Notes: generated by a model from the letters alone, not told the origin. A DNA stretch of 64,000 nucleotides from Notolepis coatsorum (GCA_963971535.1 OZ020589.1:80502078-80566077); one strand, 5' to 3'; shown: positions 43,166 to 55,651, numbered from the stretch's first letter. Program-made: numbers and translations.

Positions 43166-43728
43166 CTAAGGAAGGTTCTAGTTTTTATTGTAGTGTAGTT
43201 TTAGTGTGTCTGTAAATTTTGTATATTGTATTTGTATATTTTATTAATAATGTTGTATTTACATTTTTGGAGAACATCTGATCTAAGGTAAGGAGTCTAT
43301 GTTACCAGTTTTAGGATAATCAGAGCTGTTTTCACTGAGATAACAGAGTGTCCCGTATGTGTATTGTGTGTGTGTGTGTGCTGTTGAGGAAATAAGAGAA
43401 TAGATTTCTCAGCTCGCTTCTATAGCGTGCATAAGTACACATATACTATCGATAATCTGGCGTTTATTTGAAAACGATTCATAAATAGGCCGACAAATGA
43501 CAACGTGTCTAGTGTATTCGAGAATATTCCAATAAATATGACGGAATCTTTCTATTTTCCGGAAATTTTTCGAGAAAACAATAGCTTTTCGAAATGCTAT
43601 AAAAAGGATATGAACCGATTAAAAAACAATCCGTTTCGACAATGTTGACTGCAAACAAGTCATTGATAAGCGACGGGCAGATTAGACACATAGCCATAAT
43701 TTAAAACATAGATTATGCGTTTTTAACG

Positions 43729-45452
43729 CATAATCTTGGTAAACAAGAATACCCTGAAGACTCTGGCAGGAGCACTCATTCAAGGGTACTACGACTATGC
43801 GTGCACCTCATGGTACCAAAGCACCTCAAAGGCGCTTAAAACAAAATTACAAACATCACAAAACAAACAGGTCAGACTACTACTTGACCTGAACCCCAGA
43901 ACCCACCTCACCCCTGCCCACTTTGACAACCTAGGATGGCTTAGAGTAGACGACAGAGTACAGCAACTTGCAATGGGCCTGGTCTACAAGATACACTATA
44001 CGACCGGGGTACCCATGTACACAGGCCCGGACTGGCCATCGGGAGCACCGGGAGTTTTCCCGGTGGCCTGGCCTGCACAGATAAAAAAAAAAACTATAAA
44101 AAAAAAAAAATTATATATATATATTTTTTTGCCAGGCCATTGTTTCTAGTTGTGGCGGCGGCGCGGCGCGATAGTTAGATAACCTAGGTGGGTGGGGAAC
44201 AACCAGGATTTCACTGTCTGCGACAGAGTTGGAGAACTATCTGACTCTCTCTCTCTCCCTCACGCGGATCACACACATACAATGGAGCCGTGCTGCCGCT
44301 TGTGATTGGTGGAGGTGGGACCAGGCGATACAACTGATTGACAGCGGAGGCGGCGAATGGAATGGCAGACGGCACTCAGATGCAGAATAACAGCCAGGCA
44401 GTGAGCCAGGTAGTGAGGGACTTGGGAGAGATCAGAGAGCGAAAGTCAATTAACGTTGATGTCAAGATGGACAGTGGAAGAAAGAGAAAGGGTGGAGGAG
44501 AGAGGGATTTTTTATTTTTTTTTTATTATCATTTCAGATAATGGTTGAAGAAGTGAGTCTTTAGTCGACGGCGAAAGATTGGACGGGATTCGGCTGTCCT
44601 AACTGGGATGGGTAGTTCATTCCACCATTGTGGGGCAAGGACTGAGAATAGGCGGCTTCTCTTTGATGACCCTCCGGGAGCTTGGATAGGAGTAGATCTG
44701 AGGTATGAATTATTTCCCCAGTCCGGCCCTGCATGTACATGTCAAAATACTTCCCAAAGGTCAGTGAATACCACAACCACTACACCAGAGGAAGCTCAAC
44801 AAATCATGTAAAACCCAGATTCGGCTCAAACAAGGGACTAAACACGTTTCGCAATTATGCCACAACAATGTGGAACGCCCTACCCAAAGCTGTAAAGGAA
44901 TGTGAATCACTACCCACATTCAAAACCGCTCTTAAAGAGCACCTACGGGAGGCTGCAATTAGAAACTGGCCACCGTAAATGCCCAAAACCCCCACCACCT
45001 CCTAATAGACAGTCTCCTCCCCACCGCATGTATATATTCCCTCCCCGCCGTATGTATATTTCTCTCCCACCCACCCACCCCCTCCTAATGTACAGTCCCC
45101 TCCCCATCATATATACTCTGTCAGAATCTAGGGGTAACAGTACTGTATATTTGAATACCGTTTATGTCACAAATGTATCAGTACTAAATACCTATATGTC
45201 CCTATGCCATAAATGTCATGTATGTTGTGTATGTCATAAATGTCTATATGAATTGAAAATGGGGGACCCTGATGGAAACAAGACAAACGTCTTTCTCAGG
45301 TCTGCATCCCCTTAACAATTGTATGTATTGAGCCGTACTGTATTGTACCCATTCTGCAATCTGTTAAATAAAGTTTTCATTCATTCATTCATTCATTCAT
45401 TCATTCATTCATTCATTCATTCATTCATTCATTCATTCATTCATTCATTCAA
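43729..45452 (+). pseudogene. LINE fragment with (ATTC)n tail, split by a hAT
   Basis: The left part (43736-44021) reads IQGYYDYACTSWYQSTSKAL and RLLLDLNPRTHLTPAHFDNL, the post-RT region of a fish LINE. The right part (44740-44980) resumes with KYFPKVSEYHNHYTRGSSTN and WNALPKAVKECESLPTFKTA to a stop. A 3' UTR and an (ATTC)n tail (45377-45452) end it. The 3' UTR shares the gaattgaaaatgggggaccc family signature with the palindrome LINE tails, so this is the best coding copy of that family in the window. Confidence 0.78.
44022..44731. mobile_element. Non-autonomous hAT, 8-bp TSD
   Basis: Termini CAGGCCCGGACTGG and CCAGTCCGGCCCTG are inverted repeats, and the duplication catgtaca flanks them exactly (44014-44021, 44732-44739). 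It has no transposase; it contains an A/T tract and a dispersed-repeat segment around 44560-44660. It splits the host LINE between codons without other damage. Confidence 0.92.
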
Positions 45453-45524
45453 CTCTATCATTGAAGTGGATGCTGGCACTCAACAGGGTTTTCAATGTTA
45501 AATGGCCGGCACTGAAAGTGTTAA

Positions 45525-45703
45525 GGTTGTCAGGCTTCAAACATTTTGCAATGTTTTCTATGCTAAATCTTTCTCTTCAAAGTAACTAGTAACTGATGTG
45601 TTCAGATAAATGTAGTGGAGTAAAAGGTACAATATTTCCTTTGAAATGTAGTGGAGTAAAAGTATAAAGTGTTCCTTTACCTTTCACTACCACACTACAG
45701 AAG
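45525..45703. other. Dispersed-repeat fragment
   Basis: Two gaaatgtagtggagtaaaag-like copies about 40 bp apart near 45610-45665, followed by one copy of the 29-bp unit (45678-45706) that recurs three times at 50626-50718. Confidence 0.55.
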
Positions 45704-46054
45704 GTTCTATTTCATTCTGGCCTCCGCTCAGCGTCAGTCTGCACTCAACTCGCTCCAGTGAAGTGCACTGAATAAAAACTTCACAATGTACCTTTACATA
45801 CCGACATCCGTCTGACCACACCCCCATCCTCTACCTACATAAGCAGGGGTGGGGCCACACACTCATCTACTTCTCAAATTTCATCCACAAAGATAGTGCC
45901 TGTTATATACCCCACTTGACATGGAGAAAATATTTAGTCTGAGAAAAGGAAAACAGAAGAACAAGGAGATACGTTGACATTATATCATTATTTTCTCTCT
46001 CACTATTTCGAGAAAATACGGCGATATTGTCTTCGTCACTGGAGTGTCTGGAAG

Positions 46055-46480
46055 ATGATGATCATTCTGACCTCCACCGGCTTTTTCGTATTAGGGGCTC
46101 GCGCCGCTGACATACTCCCCAACTGTAGTCCTCCTTGCTGCGGCTGGATGGGTTTTGGCCCTCCGGTCATACAGCTGGACTGTGGGAAGCACCGGCTGTT
46201 ATGAGAAATCGGTTGCTTCCGGGTGGGGTAAGTACTGTTTTGCTTGCTAGCACTGGTTGTCTGTTTATGCTATGGGGGTTAGCTGACAATTTTACGAACG
46301 CCGACTCCAGACTGGGGTCCTCTGCTCGGCTTCTTAAGCGGCGGATGGAGGATCTTGGTCTGACGCCCATGATGGTCAACCTAGTGGGCCGCGACCGAGT
46401 CCTGGTTAAAACCCGGGTTTCTCTGGACGAGCGGATGCTTCTCTGTCCCGTGCAGGCCCCATCTTTCACATAAATGTGGA
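46055..46480 (+). pseudogene. DIRS C ORF1 remnant
   Basis: It aligns in order with ORF1 of DIRS E (60130 onward), for example acctccacc...cgct followed by the gcgccgct region. The reading is split between frames with stops, and the part near 46320-46450 (RLLKRRMEDLGL) is open for 112 codons by frame choice. Gag-like role inferred from position only. Confidence 0.4.
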
Positions 46481-46858
46481 AGTACACCCTAACAAGGAAA
46501 TGTGTTTGACATTTCTTTTTCTCTTCCCTCTTAGGATGGGGAGGGACTCAGGCGGCGGCTTGTCTGAAGTGTGGCTTGTTATGTCGTTGTGTACAGTTCA
46601 GGTGATAGCTGCTTAGCTGGCGTGCTAGTTTGTGGCCTACTGTTGTTAGCCAGTCAGCTGTGTTCACCAGGCTAGTAAACGTTAGCTTGTTGCTATCAGT
46701 CGGACGGCTGTTAGCTTAATGCTACACTGTTGAAACGTTACTGTGACTATAACATGCCTTAAACACTCTGACTACGACGTCATCTTTGACAGAGGATGTT
46801 AGTCGACCCTACACCCGGGTGCCAGTGCCATTGAGGACTTCGTCAACATGGAGAACGG

Positions 46859-46932
46859 CGGCTGGGTGGCGTAGCGGACATACCCTCGTCACCAACACAG
46901 GAGATGCTGGGTTCAACTCGGTGTCCCGTTAA
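46859..46932 (+). other. tRNA-like insertion in DIRS C
   Basis: An A-box-like GTGGCGTAGCGG (46866-46877) and a B-box-like GGGTTCAACTC (46909-46919) are 43 bases apart, the spacing of a class I tRNA. The stems are degenerate, so it is a tRNA pseudogene or SINE head. DIRS E lacks it at the corresponding place (about 61045). Confidence 0.4.
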
Positions 46933-46971
46933 CCAATGTTGCTGTTCTCTCGGCCTGCGTTCAGGGTGAAG

Positions 46972-49500
46972 GTAGGAGTCATCCGGACTTTAAACACTTC
47001 TTCTTTTCCTCCCTTCTAAATGTTTTGTAATAACGATGTTTCCAAAACATGTGTTGCTGCAATACATTGAGGATACGATGTGTGTTGTGTGTGAATTGTC
47101 TTGTCACTGGTATAGCTTTTCTCTCTGTAGTAAATCGGCGTTGTTTTTTACATGTGTAAAAATGAACTGGTTTGGTTGTGATGAGAACATGTGTGTTCAT
47201 GTAACGTTGTACCGTGGGTGAACTCACAACTAAGAGGGTTAATTAACCTGTAAAGCTATGCTTAGTGACATGTGATTGAGGAATGAATCTTTTTTCTCAG
47301 CCTGTGATGACAATGAACAGCATGTTCACACATTGACAGAGGTGCCTGTTCGCCTTGGTCGTATCAAGGGTAAGATAGGAGGGGTGACCCTCCGGTTTCC
47401 CTGGGGCTTCCCCCCCCTCCTCTCAGACATGTTTTGTTACAATATATTGTGTCACTGTGTTTGTGGGGATACGATGTAACCCTCAGCTTAATTGCTGGGG
47501 TTGTGCTTTCCGCTTGAGAAAAAAAATTTCCTAAATAAAAGGTTGTTTGGTCGCTTATCATGTGTGCTTAGCAAGGTCTGTGGCCATTACATAATCGAGG
47601 ACTTCTGTCTTCTCTCGTTATGAAAAACGGCGTTCCTCTGTAGTAGGAGTGTACTTTTGCCATTTTTTGTTGTGATGAAGGGTTGTGTGTGTCTTTGTGA
47701 TCTACCACTGGGGTAGGTTTGGCCCACAGAAGCACATGTGTAAGTCTGGACCGGGGCTCTTAAAGGGGCCCTCTCTGTTCTGTGTTTTTTCCTTAGTAAA
47801 ACTCAGGTAGCAGGTTAGTACATGAGCTATGTGAGGCTGTTAGATGCTTCATGTAGCCTGCTATGACTGTGTCATGCTCTATTTGTCATTACATCGTATC
47901 ATGGGTGAGGGGTCGTAAAGGGATGAACTGGTAATCCTTTCCTCCCCTTTTCTGATTGGTCAGGGGTTAAAACCACCTGTCCTTCAAGGTTCCTGTCACG
48001 TTGCTGTTCGGCACGTTACAGGGTAGGGGGGGGGAGTTTCCTGGTCCCACGCCCTGGAAGATTGGGCGTGTGCACCGCGGAAATTCCCCCGCCATAGAGT
48101 ACGTCACTGAGCGCGTCTATATTGGTAAGACTTCCGTGGGTTGTTCAGGTCCATGTTATGGATCTGTTTCAGGGAGTTGTCAGAGCTCCTCCTCACGAAG
48201 CTCCTCCTCAGGGAGAAGTGCCTTCTGTAAGTTCGGACTCTCCTTCCCAGTGAGGGAGCCTCCTCAGAGTTCAGAGCCTCCTCCTCAGATTGTCAAGGTG
48301 AGTAGAACTTCAAAAAAGGAGTTCTGCTCTATTGTGTGTGTATTCGATTCAATTCGATTATTGAGTGTGTATTGGTTCAGTGCCTCCTCCTCGGAGAGCT
48401 CTAACCCAAGTGTTGCATAGCTCAATGTTGCAATATATTCTTTTCAATCTATACAGCTCGCGTGGGAAGTCTCTCTGGGGATTTCCGTCTCCTCCCTGTG
48501 GCGAGGGTGGCGGGATGTAAAAATGTAAAAACAAATTACCCTCAGCTGCGTCACGTGGGATTCATGTCAGTCTGTGTTTCTTTCTTTTTTAAATAAAAAG
48601 AGGAAAGAACATTAAGCATGACGGCTCCGTGTCGTTCTCCCAGGCGACTTGGAGGAACAATGTCTGGTGTCTTGCTAGACTATCCATTGATGTGTTTGGG
48701 TCTCGACGCGTACATAGTGCTGGCTCGGGGTGTTTCTGTTAAGAATCACGCAGGGGGCTAAGTACGCCTTGGTTGCTCGTTATTAAAACAGCGTTTTTAT
48801 AGGGCAACTGGGATGGAGTTTTGTCTCTTCCGAGCGCCAGTTTACTAGGTTGTCTCGATGAATTCTCGTTCATATCTGGGGGATGTTAACGGAATAGTTC
48901 AGAACATAGGTAGAGGGGTAGAGGTGTTTTAGATCGACACGCATACCTACCCCCTCTTCTGGAGTGGGCATGTCGGCGTGGTTAGGGCACGGGACTGGTT
49001 CTGGTCGCGCTGGTCCAGGTCAGTTAACCCGTTGTCCACTGGGAACGCAGATCTGTAGTTCTGGTACCCTGAGGGACTTGTGCTTTTTTCGGGGGGAAAA
49101 ATGCCGGGTCGGCCCGGGTGTCACAGGGTTAGGCGTTATGGAGACCCTTTGTTGGGTACACGTTGTACCTAACACTATCATAAGGGGCTGGTTCTCTTTT
49201 TTCTTTCGCTCCTCTCTCAGGCATGGCGAAGAGGGGGCTGTTGGGTTGGTCTTGGACCTCCTCTGGTAACCCTGTGCTTCCCGTGCCGCCGGGCCCGGTC
49301 CGAAGTAAAGTTTCGTTGATACCGTAGGCCTGGGATAACCCTTTTTTGAAAACTGAAACACTTGTACTGCGGTATAGCCAGTGTATGCCCGCAGGTGTGT
49401 TTTGGAGTTTTTTCTTGAGGGGTTATAGGAACAACCACCATCTGTACAGAGAGGGTGGTTGATTCGCTGGTATGTTGGAGCAGAGTCAACTCCCGGGTTA
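46972..49500 (+). other. DIRS C non-coding interior
   Basis: It starts at a splice-donor-like gaaggtagg and has no supported ORF. It contains a cag-agcctcctc repeat (48180-48290) and blocks homologous to DIRS F (48950-49200 with 23130-23330). The behaviour fits an intron or untranslated spacer. Confidence 0.4.
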
Positions 49501-50625
49501 CCAGGTTGAGTGTGCCCCTGCACGTTCATGACGTCTGCCAATCATGTCAGCCTTCTCTGCCTCGACCCCTCTGGGTGGTTTTTTTTTAATGGAGGCTTTG
49601 TCATGCAACAACGCCAGCATACGCCCCTTCCGCCGGGGGGGCTGTTTTCAGCTGACTCCTTTGGCGCCTGTCTCGTCCGCAGTGCTCCAGGCTCAGGTTA
49701 CAGCCTGTTGCCTGGTTTCCCCGGTGCGCTGCCTGCTTCCGTTGGTTAACCTTTTTGTGTGATTACGGCCATGCTGACTGCCTGTTCTGCAGGGTCAGTG
49801 TGCCAGGCGGTGTGCTATTGGGGGGAAAGGGCCCGCTCTTGGAGGGGCCTTATCCGAATATGCTGGCGATGTGGGGGGCGGTGTCACTAAGTGACCACCT
49901 GGTGGGGTCTTGATGCCTGCGTCATTGACCTCTCCGGGCCCCCGTTTTCCAGGGGATCCAGTCCCTTCAGTGGGTCTGGGTCTTCCTTCGCGCTCCACTG
50001 CTATGGCCTTGCCACGAGGTTGGGTTTGCTCTTGACCCTGTGATTTCTGGGGGCAGTAACGAGGTTGTTCCTTCCGTTCGTTCCCGGGTGGCATGCGGGT
50101 TGTGCGTGTGTGTAGTCGTGGGGTCAAGCCACGGTCTGCTCACCCTGTGCGTTGAGTTGCTTGAGTGCCTCTTCGCACGGTCGGATCCGTCGCCCTCCCG
50201 TGAACCTCCAATAGGGGGGGTATCCTCCATTAGGGAGGGTCGGGGGGGCTCGGTCCTCCCCGGTCTGATGGTTGTGGGGGGCCTCAGCGGGGTACATTTG
50301 TCCGGCTATGGCTCCCGCTCATCCCCTGTTATGCAGACAGGTGCTGAGCGAAGCCATAACGCTACAGAACGAAGGGTTATGTAAGGGTTATGCAGCCCTT
50401 GATTTTTTCATTGTGGTGAAATTTGTTGGGAAGGAGATGAGTGTGTGGCCCCACCCCTGCTTATGTAGGTAAGCGGATGGGGGTGTGGCCAGATGAATGC
50501 TGGCATGTAAAGGTACATGGTGGAATTTTTTATTCAGTGTATATACGCTGAAGCGAGATATATGCAGACAGGTGCTGAGCGCACCATAACTCACAGAACT
50601 GGGTTATATACATAACCCTTCATTA

Positions 50626-50718
50626 ACCCTTTCACTACCACACTACAGAAGGTTAACCTTTCACTACCACACTACAGAAGGTTAACCTTTCACTACCACA
50701 CTACAGAAGGTTAACCTT
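50626..50718 (+). repeat. 29-bp tandem repeat, three copies, beside DIRS C
   Basis: ttcactaccacactacag starts at 50631, 50660 and 50689 (period 29). One more copy lies on the other side of DIRS C at 45678-45706, so the element inserted into this array. Confidence 0.92.
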
Positions 50719-51059
50719 TCGTGTTGTGTTTGCAGGCTCACAACACAGAGTCATTGTCATAACAAAGGGCCTCAGACTGGAAAGTTGCCAGGTGTTAATT
50801 GCCCTAGAGAGAGGGGGGCAATGGATTACAATGAATTCTGGGTAGTGTTGTAGTTGTTTTACACTGTAAGTGAATATCCTTCTTCTCTGTTGAAGGCCCT
50901 TTATCTCTGAATACATTTTGTGATATCACCATGATTCATAGGAAGTAGCTTGAAAAGTATCCCACCAAAATGTTCAAGTGATGGCTTATTTTGAAGGTAT
51001 GAATCTGTACTTTCATAATATGTAAAAAATAAATTGAATATCCCTCAACATGACCCTGA
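50719..51059. other. Unassigned non-coding DNA
   Basis: I see no ORF, terminal repeat or known repeat signature here. Confidence 0.5.
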
Positions 51060-51566
51060 AGTCCATGCCTAGTCACAATTATGCTTCGCATACGTTTTCC
51101 TTGTAGCGAGCGGGACGCGCAGTGGGGTAGACGCAGGTCTTTTTTCCCACGGTCAACTCACCTTGTGTGTGTTTTTGGGTGCTGTTACCTTTTTTTGCAC
51201 AGTCGGTGTCCTGTCCCCCCCCCCCACCCCTCACTAAGGCCCGGACCCTCCCCAGTGTTCTGATGGTTGTAAAGGGGACCTCAGCGGGTACATTTGTCAG
51301 GCTCTCGCGTCCTGCTCCACTCCTGTGTCCAGCAGCGCAGAACGTAAACAAAAACTAAATGTAACAAAGGTTATCATATAACCCTAGTTACATGCTCTCA
51401 CGCACTGAGGACCCCTGACTGTCTTCCGATTGAAGGTCAAGACTCTGGAAGGAAGAGTACGGTCACGCCCCTATGTACATAGCCGGAAATGGGCGTGGCC
51501 GGTCAAATTAAGGTGCATGTGGCAAAAGCTTCAAGTGATACAATAAGTATAGATGCGATAGTCCAG
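51060..51566 (+). other. DIRS F 3' end: tail, ICR and right ITR
   Basis: The tail contains gg.acctcagcgggtacatttgtc, shared with the corresponding places in DIRS A (27975), B (42370) and C (50280). The ICR is 51335-51405, with the AAC junction at 51363-51365. The right ITR 51440-51566 then continues beyond the Harbinger-like insertion (54070-54111) and the Rex1 insertion (55730-55742). Confidence 0.8.
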
Positions 51567-53564
51567 GGCCCTCATTTATCAACAGTTCTTAGAAAGTCTT
51601 CTACTTTCGTTCGTAAGCACAGAATTTAGAATGTGTGTACGCACAAAAAAAACTGGATTTATCACACGTGCGTACACAGGTCGTACGCACACCTGTCTTG
51701 ATAAATATCACTTTGATCCTACACTGCAGCTCGTGCACGCTTTTACGTATTTGCATACCAGAACCGTCCCGATTATCCATGGTAATGGGACACCCCCATG
51801 GGATGTGAAATAATGGACTGACCCGAGCGAACTCTGAGAGATTGTTCACAGAGGCGCTGCCGAACCAAGAAGACACAACCCGGATGATAATAAATAAAAT
51901 GCTGGCGGACTTGTACATGGTGATGTCAGATATCAACGACTCCCTAATATACTAATAAAGACCGTTCGTTAACCACTGTCTGTTTGGCGCGTTGGTGTGT
52001 CATTATTATAACCATGCTGGAATATGGATTGGCTACCGGGTATAATATGATGTGTGTAGAGGCATATGATACAATCTATTTTGTTGTCGGTATTAGGTAG
52101 CCTATATGAATTACATATAATAGCAGCCAGCCCATAGCCTACATTATGCAACAGTAACTTGCGCATATATAATAGCACATGACACAGCCCTGCGAACCCT
52201 GCACAATAAACTAACTTGATCATTAATCTAGCTGTTGTATCTTTACGCTTATGAAAACATTAAATAATATGTATAGGCTATAGGCCGTCGCTTTGCATTA
52301 ATAGCCTATATTCTCAAATGGCTATCCGACTCCTCGTGGCTATCCTCGCGGACGGACCAGTGTATACCTTATATCATATTCCTATTCATATTCATATCAT
52401 AGTTTACTCTATCATCATACCCAGCATGTAATACGTTCTTTGTTAGAACTCAACTCGTTATTATTTTGCGCATAGATTGCAGAAATACGGGAACGTTTTG
52501 ATTTATATTAAAAGGCTTTGACATTGTAAAACTAAATACGTGGAATTCTGTAAGCATAATTGTGACGTACGTGGGTTGGTCATTATCATTATTACTGTAT
52601 TTGGAAGACCATGTGAACATTAGATTAGTATCGTTTGTATGTGTGTGTGTGTGTGAACATGAGAGCTAATGATATCTCTTCTTCTCTTCCTGTCAGGTGC
52701 TGCCCGTCCCTATACTGAAGGGTGCTGATTGCCTAATGAAGGACAGCTGATGGCAATCCATCACATCAGATGGGAGCGGGTGCACAAGTAGCTGACAGCA
52801 CACACACACGTCGGGATTCCTGTTGTGTGTCATTTTCCAGTGACCTCAGTGTATGAGGTTGCCTTTGTTTGCCACTGCGTGGATATAGATATATGTGTGT
52901 ATGTTCATATAATATGGATATGCAGTTAGCCCTAGTCCATAGACCTGATGGACTGATGATGGTGCCAGCCTGTTTCTGCACCTTGTGTATGGAACCGTGT
53001 GCTCTCTGATGTTCACACGGCCACATAGTACGGTAGCCTCAAGGTTTGTCTATCTGGGTTGAGTTGCCTTATATGTATGTCTTGTTCGTCCTCCCCTACC
53101 TTTTCCCCTGTGCACCATGGAGAAGGTTTAAACCCCTACCTCCATTCAATATATAATTTACGATTTGGAAAACGTCTTGTGTTGTGTCTTTTTTCACCTA
53201 CACCTGGGACCTTGATTTTGAACATATTTGCTGAGAGGGGCTGCTTTTGCTCATGTGCCGCCCTCCAGTTGTTATTATCAGACCTGCGTACATGACAAGT
53301 CATATCACCCACACGATAATATGCTCTGTGTCCATGTATGCTTTTCATTAATTTAAGACACATTTATTGCAAGGGTTTTGTAATACACATACACCCTCTG
53401 TTCTCATTGCAATGCGTTTTTTATTCTTTCTTATACAGTAGGAAGGGGGAAGAACACTATATCGTGGGTGTTCATATGACTTGTATTCAGCTTACAGCTT
53501 CGAAATTCCACTTGTTTCGTTTAACGTAAAGCCTTTTAAATATAATCAAAACGTTCCCGTGTTG

Positions 53565-53658
<94 letters not shown>

Positions 53659-54069
53659 CGAGTTGAGTTACGCAGAGCGCAGTCAGTCAGTACACCCCGT
53701 ATATTCCGATAACATAATGCTATAAACCATGCTGCATTCATTCGGAGAGAAAGACCTATTATTCCAAATGCTATTTATAGGGTTTTGACCATAATTACAC
53801 TACTGTTGCTATTTTACAATGAACTATAATGAATTACGGTTCATACAGAACACGCCATTGTTGAAACTAATGCACAGAAGCTTATTTCCGTGTTGTAATA
53901 ATATATTCTACCAACGGGCGCCAGCTACGCATGCTCCGAGCTGTGCGTAGATATACGCACAAAGTCAAGCACAAGTTCAAATTGATAAGTCCCACACTTT
54001 GCTTAGAAATGATTGTACGCAGGGGTTACGCACATATCTGTGCGTACGCAACGTTGATAAATGAGGGCC
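51567..54069. mobile_element. Harbinger-like non-autonomous element, 3-bp TSD CAG
   Basis: Perfect 17-bp terminal inverted repeats GGCCCTCATTTATCAAC...GTTGATAAATGAGGGCC. CAG is present at 51564-51566 and 54070-54072. The empty site is known from the partner DIRS F left ITR (near 17697-17713), which has a single CAG (as CTG), so the 3-bp duplication is demonstrated within the window. Subterminal tgcgtacgca-like motifs recur at both ends. No transposase ORF is visible; a short ORF around 51810-51960 (LPNQEDTTRM) may be a Myb-protein remnant. Confidence 0.85.
53564..53655 (+). repeat. (ATA/TAA)n microsatellite
   Basis: About 30 uninterrupted trinucleotide units. The poly-Ile and poly-Tyr ORFs over it are artefacts. 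Confidence 0.98.
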
Positions 54070-54235
54070 CAGGAGAGTAGAACGCTCACAAAAACTCATG
54101 TAACTAGGGTTTGGTCCGCCCGGTGACCAAACCCCACCTAGACCCACTCCAGTTCGCCTACCAGCCCCGACTGGGGCTAGAGGATGCTGTCATCTACCTG
54201 CTGAACCGAGCCTACACTACAAGCCGGGGAGCACT

Positions 54236-55357
54236 GTGAGAATCATGTTCTTTGACTTCTCCAGTGCTTTCGATACCATAAGGCCTGGGCTACTGGGTGA
54301 GAAGTTGGAGGCGATGCAAGTAGAGGCCCCCCTGGTGTCCTGGGTTGTGGACTATCTGTCGGGAAGACCACAGTGCGTGCGCCTACGGAGCTGTGTGTCA
54401 GACAGACTGGTCAGCAACACCGGGGCCCCGCAGGGGACAGTCCTCTCTCCCTTCCTCTTCACTGTCTACACCAACGACTTCCACTATCGGTCAGAGTCCT
54501 GCCACCTTCAGAAGTTTTCTGATGACTCTGCGATAGTGGGATGTATAAAGGACGGTGACGAGAGAGAATACCGGGAACTGGTAGTGGACTTTGTCACATG
54601 GTGCGACAAAAACCACCTGCAGCTAAATGTGGCGAAGACCAAGGAACTGGTGGTGGAGCTGGGGAGGAGGAGGAGTGCACCCGTGATCCCCGTTTCCATC
54701 AGGGCAGTTGATGTGGACATGGTTGAGGTGTACAAATACCTCGGTGTGCACATCGACAACAAACTGAACGGGTCAAAACATGCAGAAGCACTATACAAGA
54801 AGGGCCAGAGCCGACTCTACTTCCTCAGAAGGCTGAGATCCTTCAATGTCTGTACAAGGATGTTGAGGATGTTTTATGAGTCGGTGGTGGCGGGCACCTT
54901 CTTGTACGCTGTGACCTGCTGGGGCAGCGGACTGAGAGCAGTGGACACAACCAGGCTGGATAAGCTGGTCAAGAAGGCCAGCAGCGTGGTTGGGGTTGAG
55001 CTGGACTCTCTAGCGAGGGTGGCGGAGAGGAGGAGCCTCGCTAAGCTCCAGGCCATCAGGGAAAACCCCACCCATCCACTATACACAGACTTGGCTGACA
55101 GGAGGAGCATGTTCAGTGCTAGGCTCACACTACCCAAATGCAGCACTGAACGGCACAGGAAGTCCTTCATTCCAACAGCCATCAGACTATATAATGCATC
55201 ACTGTGCCTCACTGCATCACTGAGCACAGAGCGGCAGCTCAATAGTGGCAGGAGGCCGCGACTAGCGGCCTCCAGGCTCCACAACAGGGGGCAGCGACGG
55301 CTGCCAGACATTGATCTAAGTCTTATTGGAACCCAAGGAGGTCAATACACTACCTAA
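54236..55357 (+). pseudogene. Rex1 reverse transcriptase, 373-codon open part
   Basis: MRIMFFDFSSAFDTIRPGLL is RT motif A; the nucleotide stretch ttctccagtgc is part of the classic Rex1 signature. GAPQGTVLSPFLFTVYTNDF is motif B, and FSDDS at 54515-54529 is motif C (Rex1 has FSDD or FADD rather than YADD). The thumb follows with YKYLGVHIDNKLN, and the C-terminus has KSFIPTAIRLYNASL. An upstream frameshift near 54225 separates it from LQFAYQPRLGLEDAVIYLLN (about 54145-54205). Endonuclease is missing by 5' truncation. The uninterrupted 373 codons indicate a young copy. Confidence 0.9.
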
Positions 55358-55651
55358 AGCATACTGCACCTAGTTACACTGAATACTGGAATAAATATTT
55401 CATATTTCATTTAGTTAGATTTAGATTTAAATTATAATTATAACCAAATTGTTTACCCCATGCTCAGTATGCTCAGTATATTCTTACTGTATTTATTTCT
55501 GTATATATCATTTCATTTCATTTTATCCTATTTTATTTTACTCTCAACTTGATTTGATTTGTGTTATTATTCTAATTTGTGACCTGTCCTGTCTAAATGT
55601 TTAAATGTTGAGCGATTTGCAGTGTCTAATTTCCCACGGGATAATAAAAGT

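Larger units (their letters stand above)
42777..45520. mobile_element. piggyBac-like element, TTAA target site
   Basis: The termini CACTTTGAGTGCCAGC (42777) and GCCGGCACTGAAAGTG (ending 45520) are inverted repeats with two mismatches. TTAA lies at 42773-42776 and 45521-45524. Subterminal inverted copies CCCGTTGAGTGCC (about 42821-42833) and GGCACTCAACAGGG (45474-45487) strengthen the call. No transposase is present; the interior is filled with LINE sequence and a nested hAT. Confidence 0.85.
45707..50625 (+). mobile_element. DIRS element C, no intact genes
   Basis: ITRs lie at about 45722-45885 and 50425-50583 (aagcaggggtggggccacac pairs exactly with its complement at 50443-50462). The left junction has GTT at 45704-45706. 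Inside are an ORF1 remnant and long non-coding sequence homologous to DIRS F and E. RT and recombinase regions are absent. It inserted into a 29-bp tandem array. Confidence 0.75.

Noticed and set aside
43481..43700. Possible small minus-strand gene near 43509-43697
   Set aside because: No homology-like pattern, AT-rich, inside a piggyBac/LINE nest; not supported.
53481..53741. Poly-Ile and poly-Tyr ORFs
   Set aside because: They are translations of a (TAA)n microsatellite.
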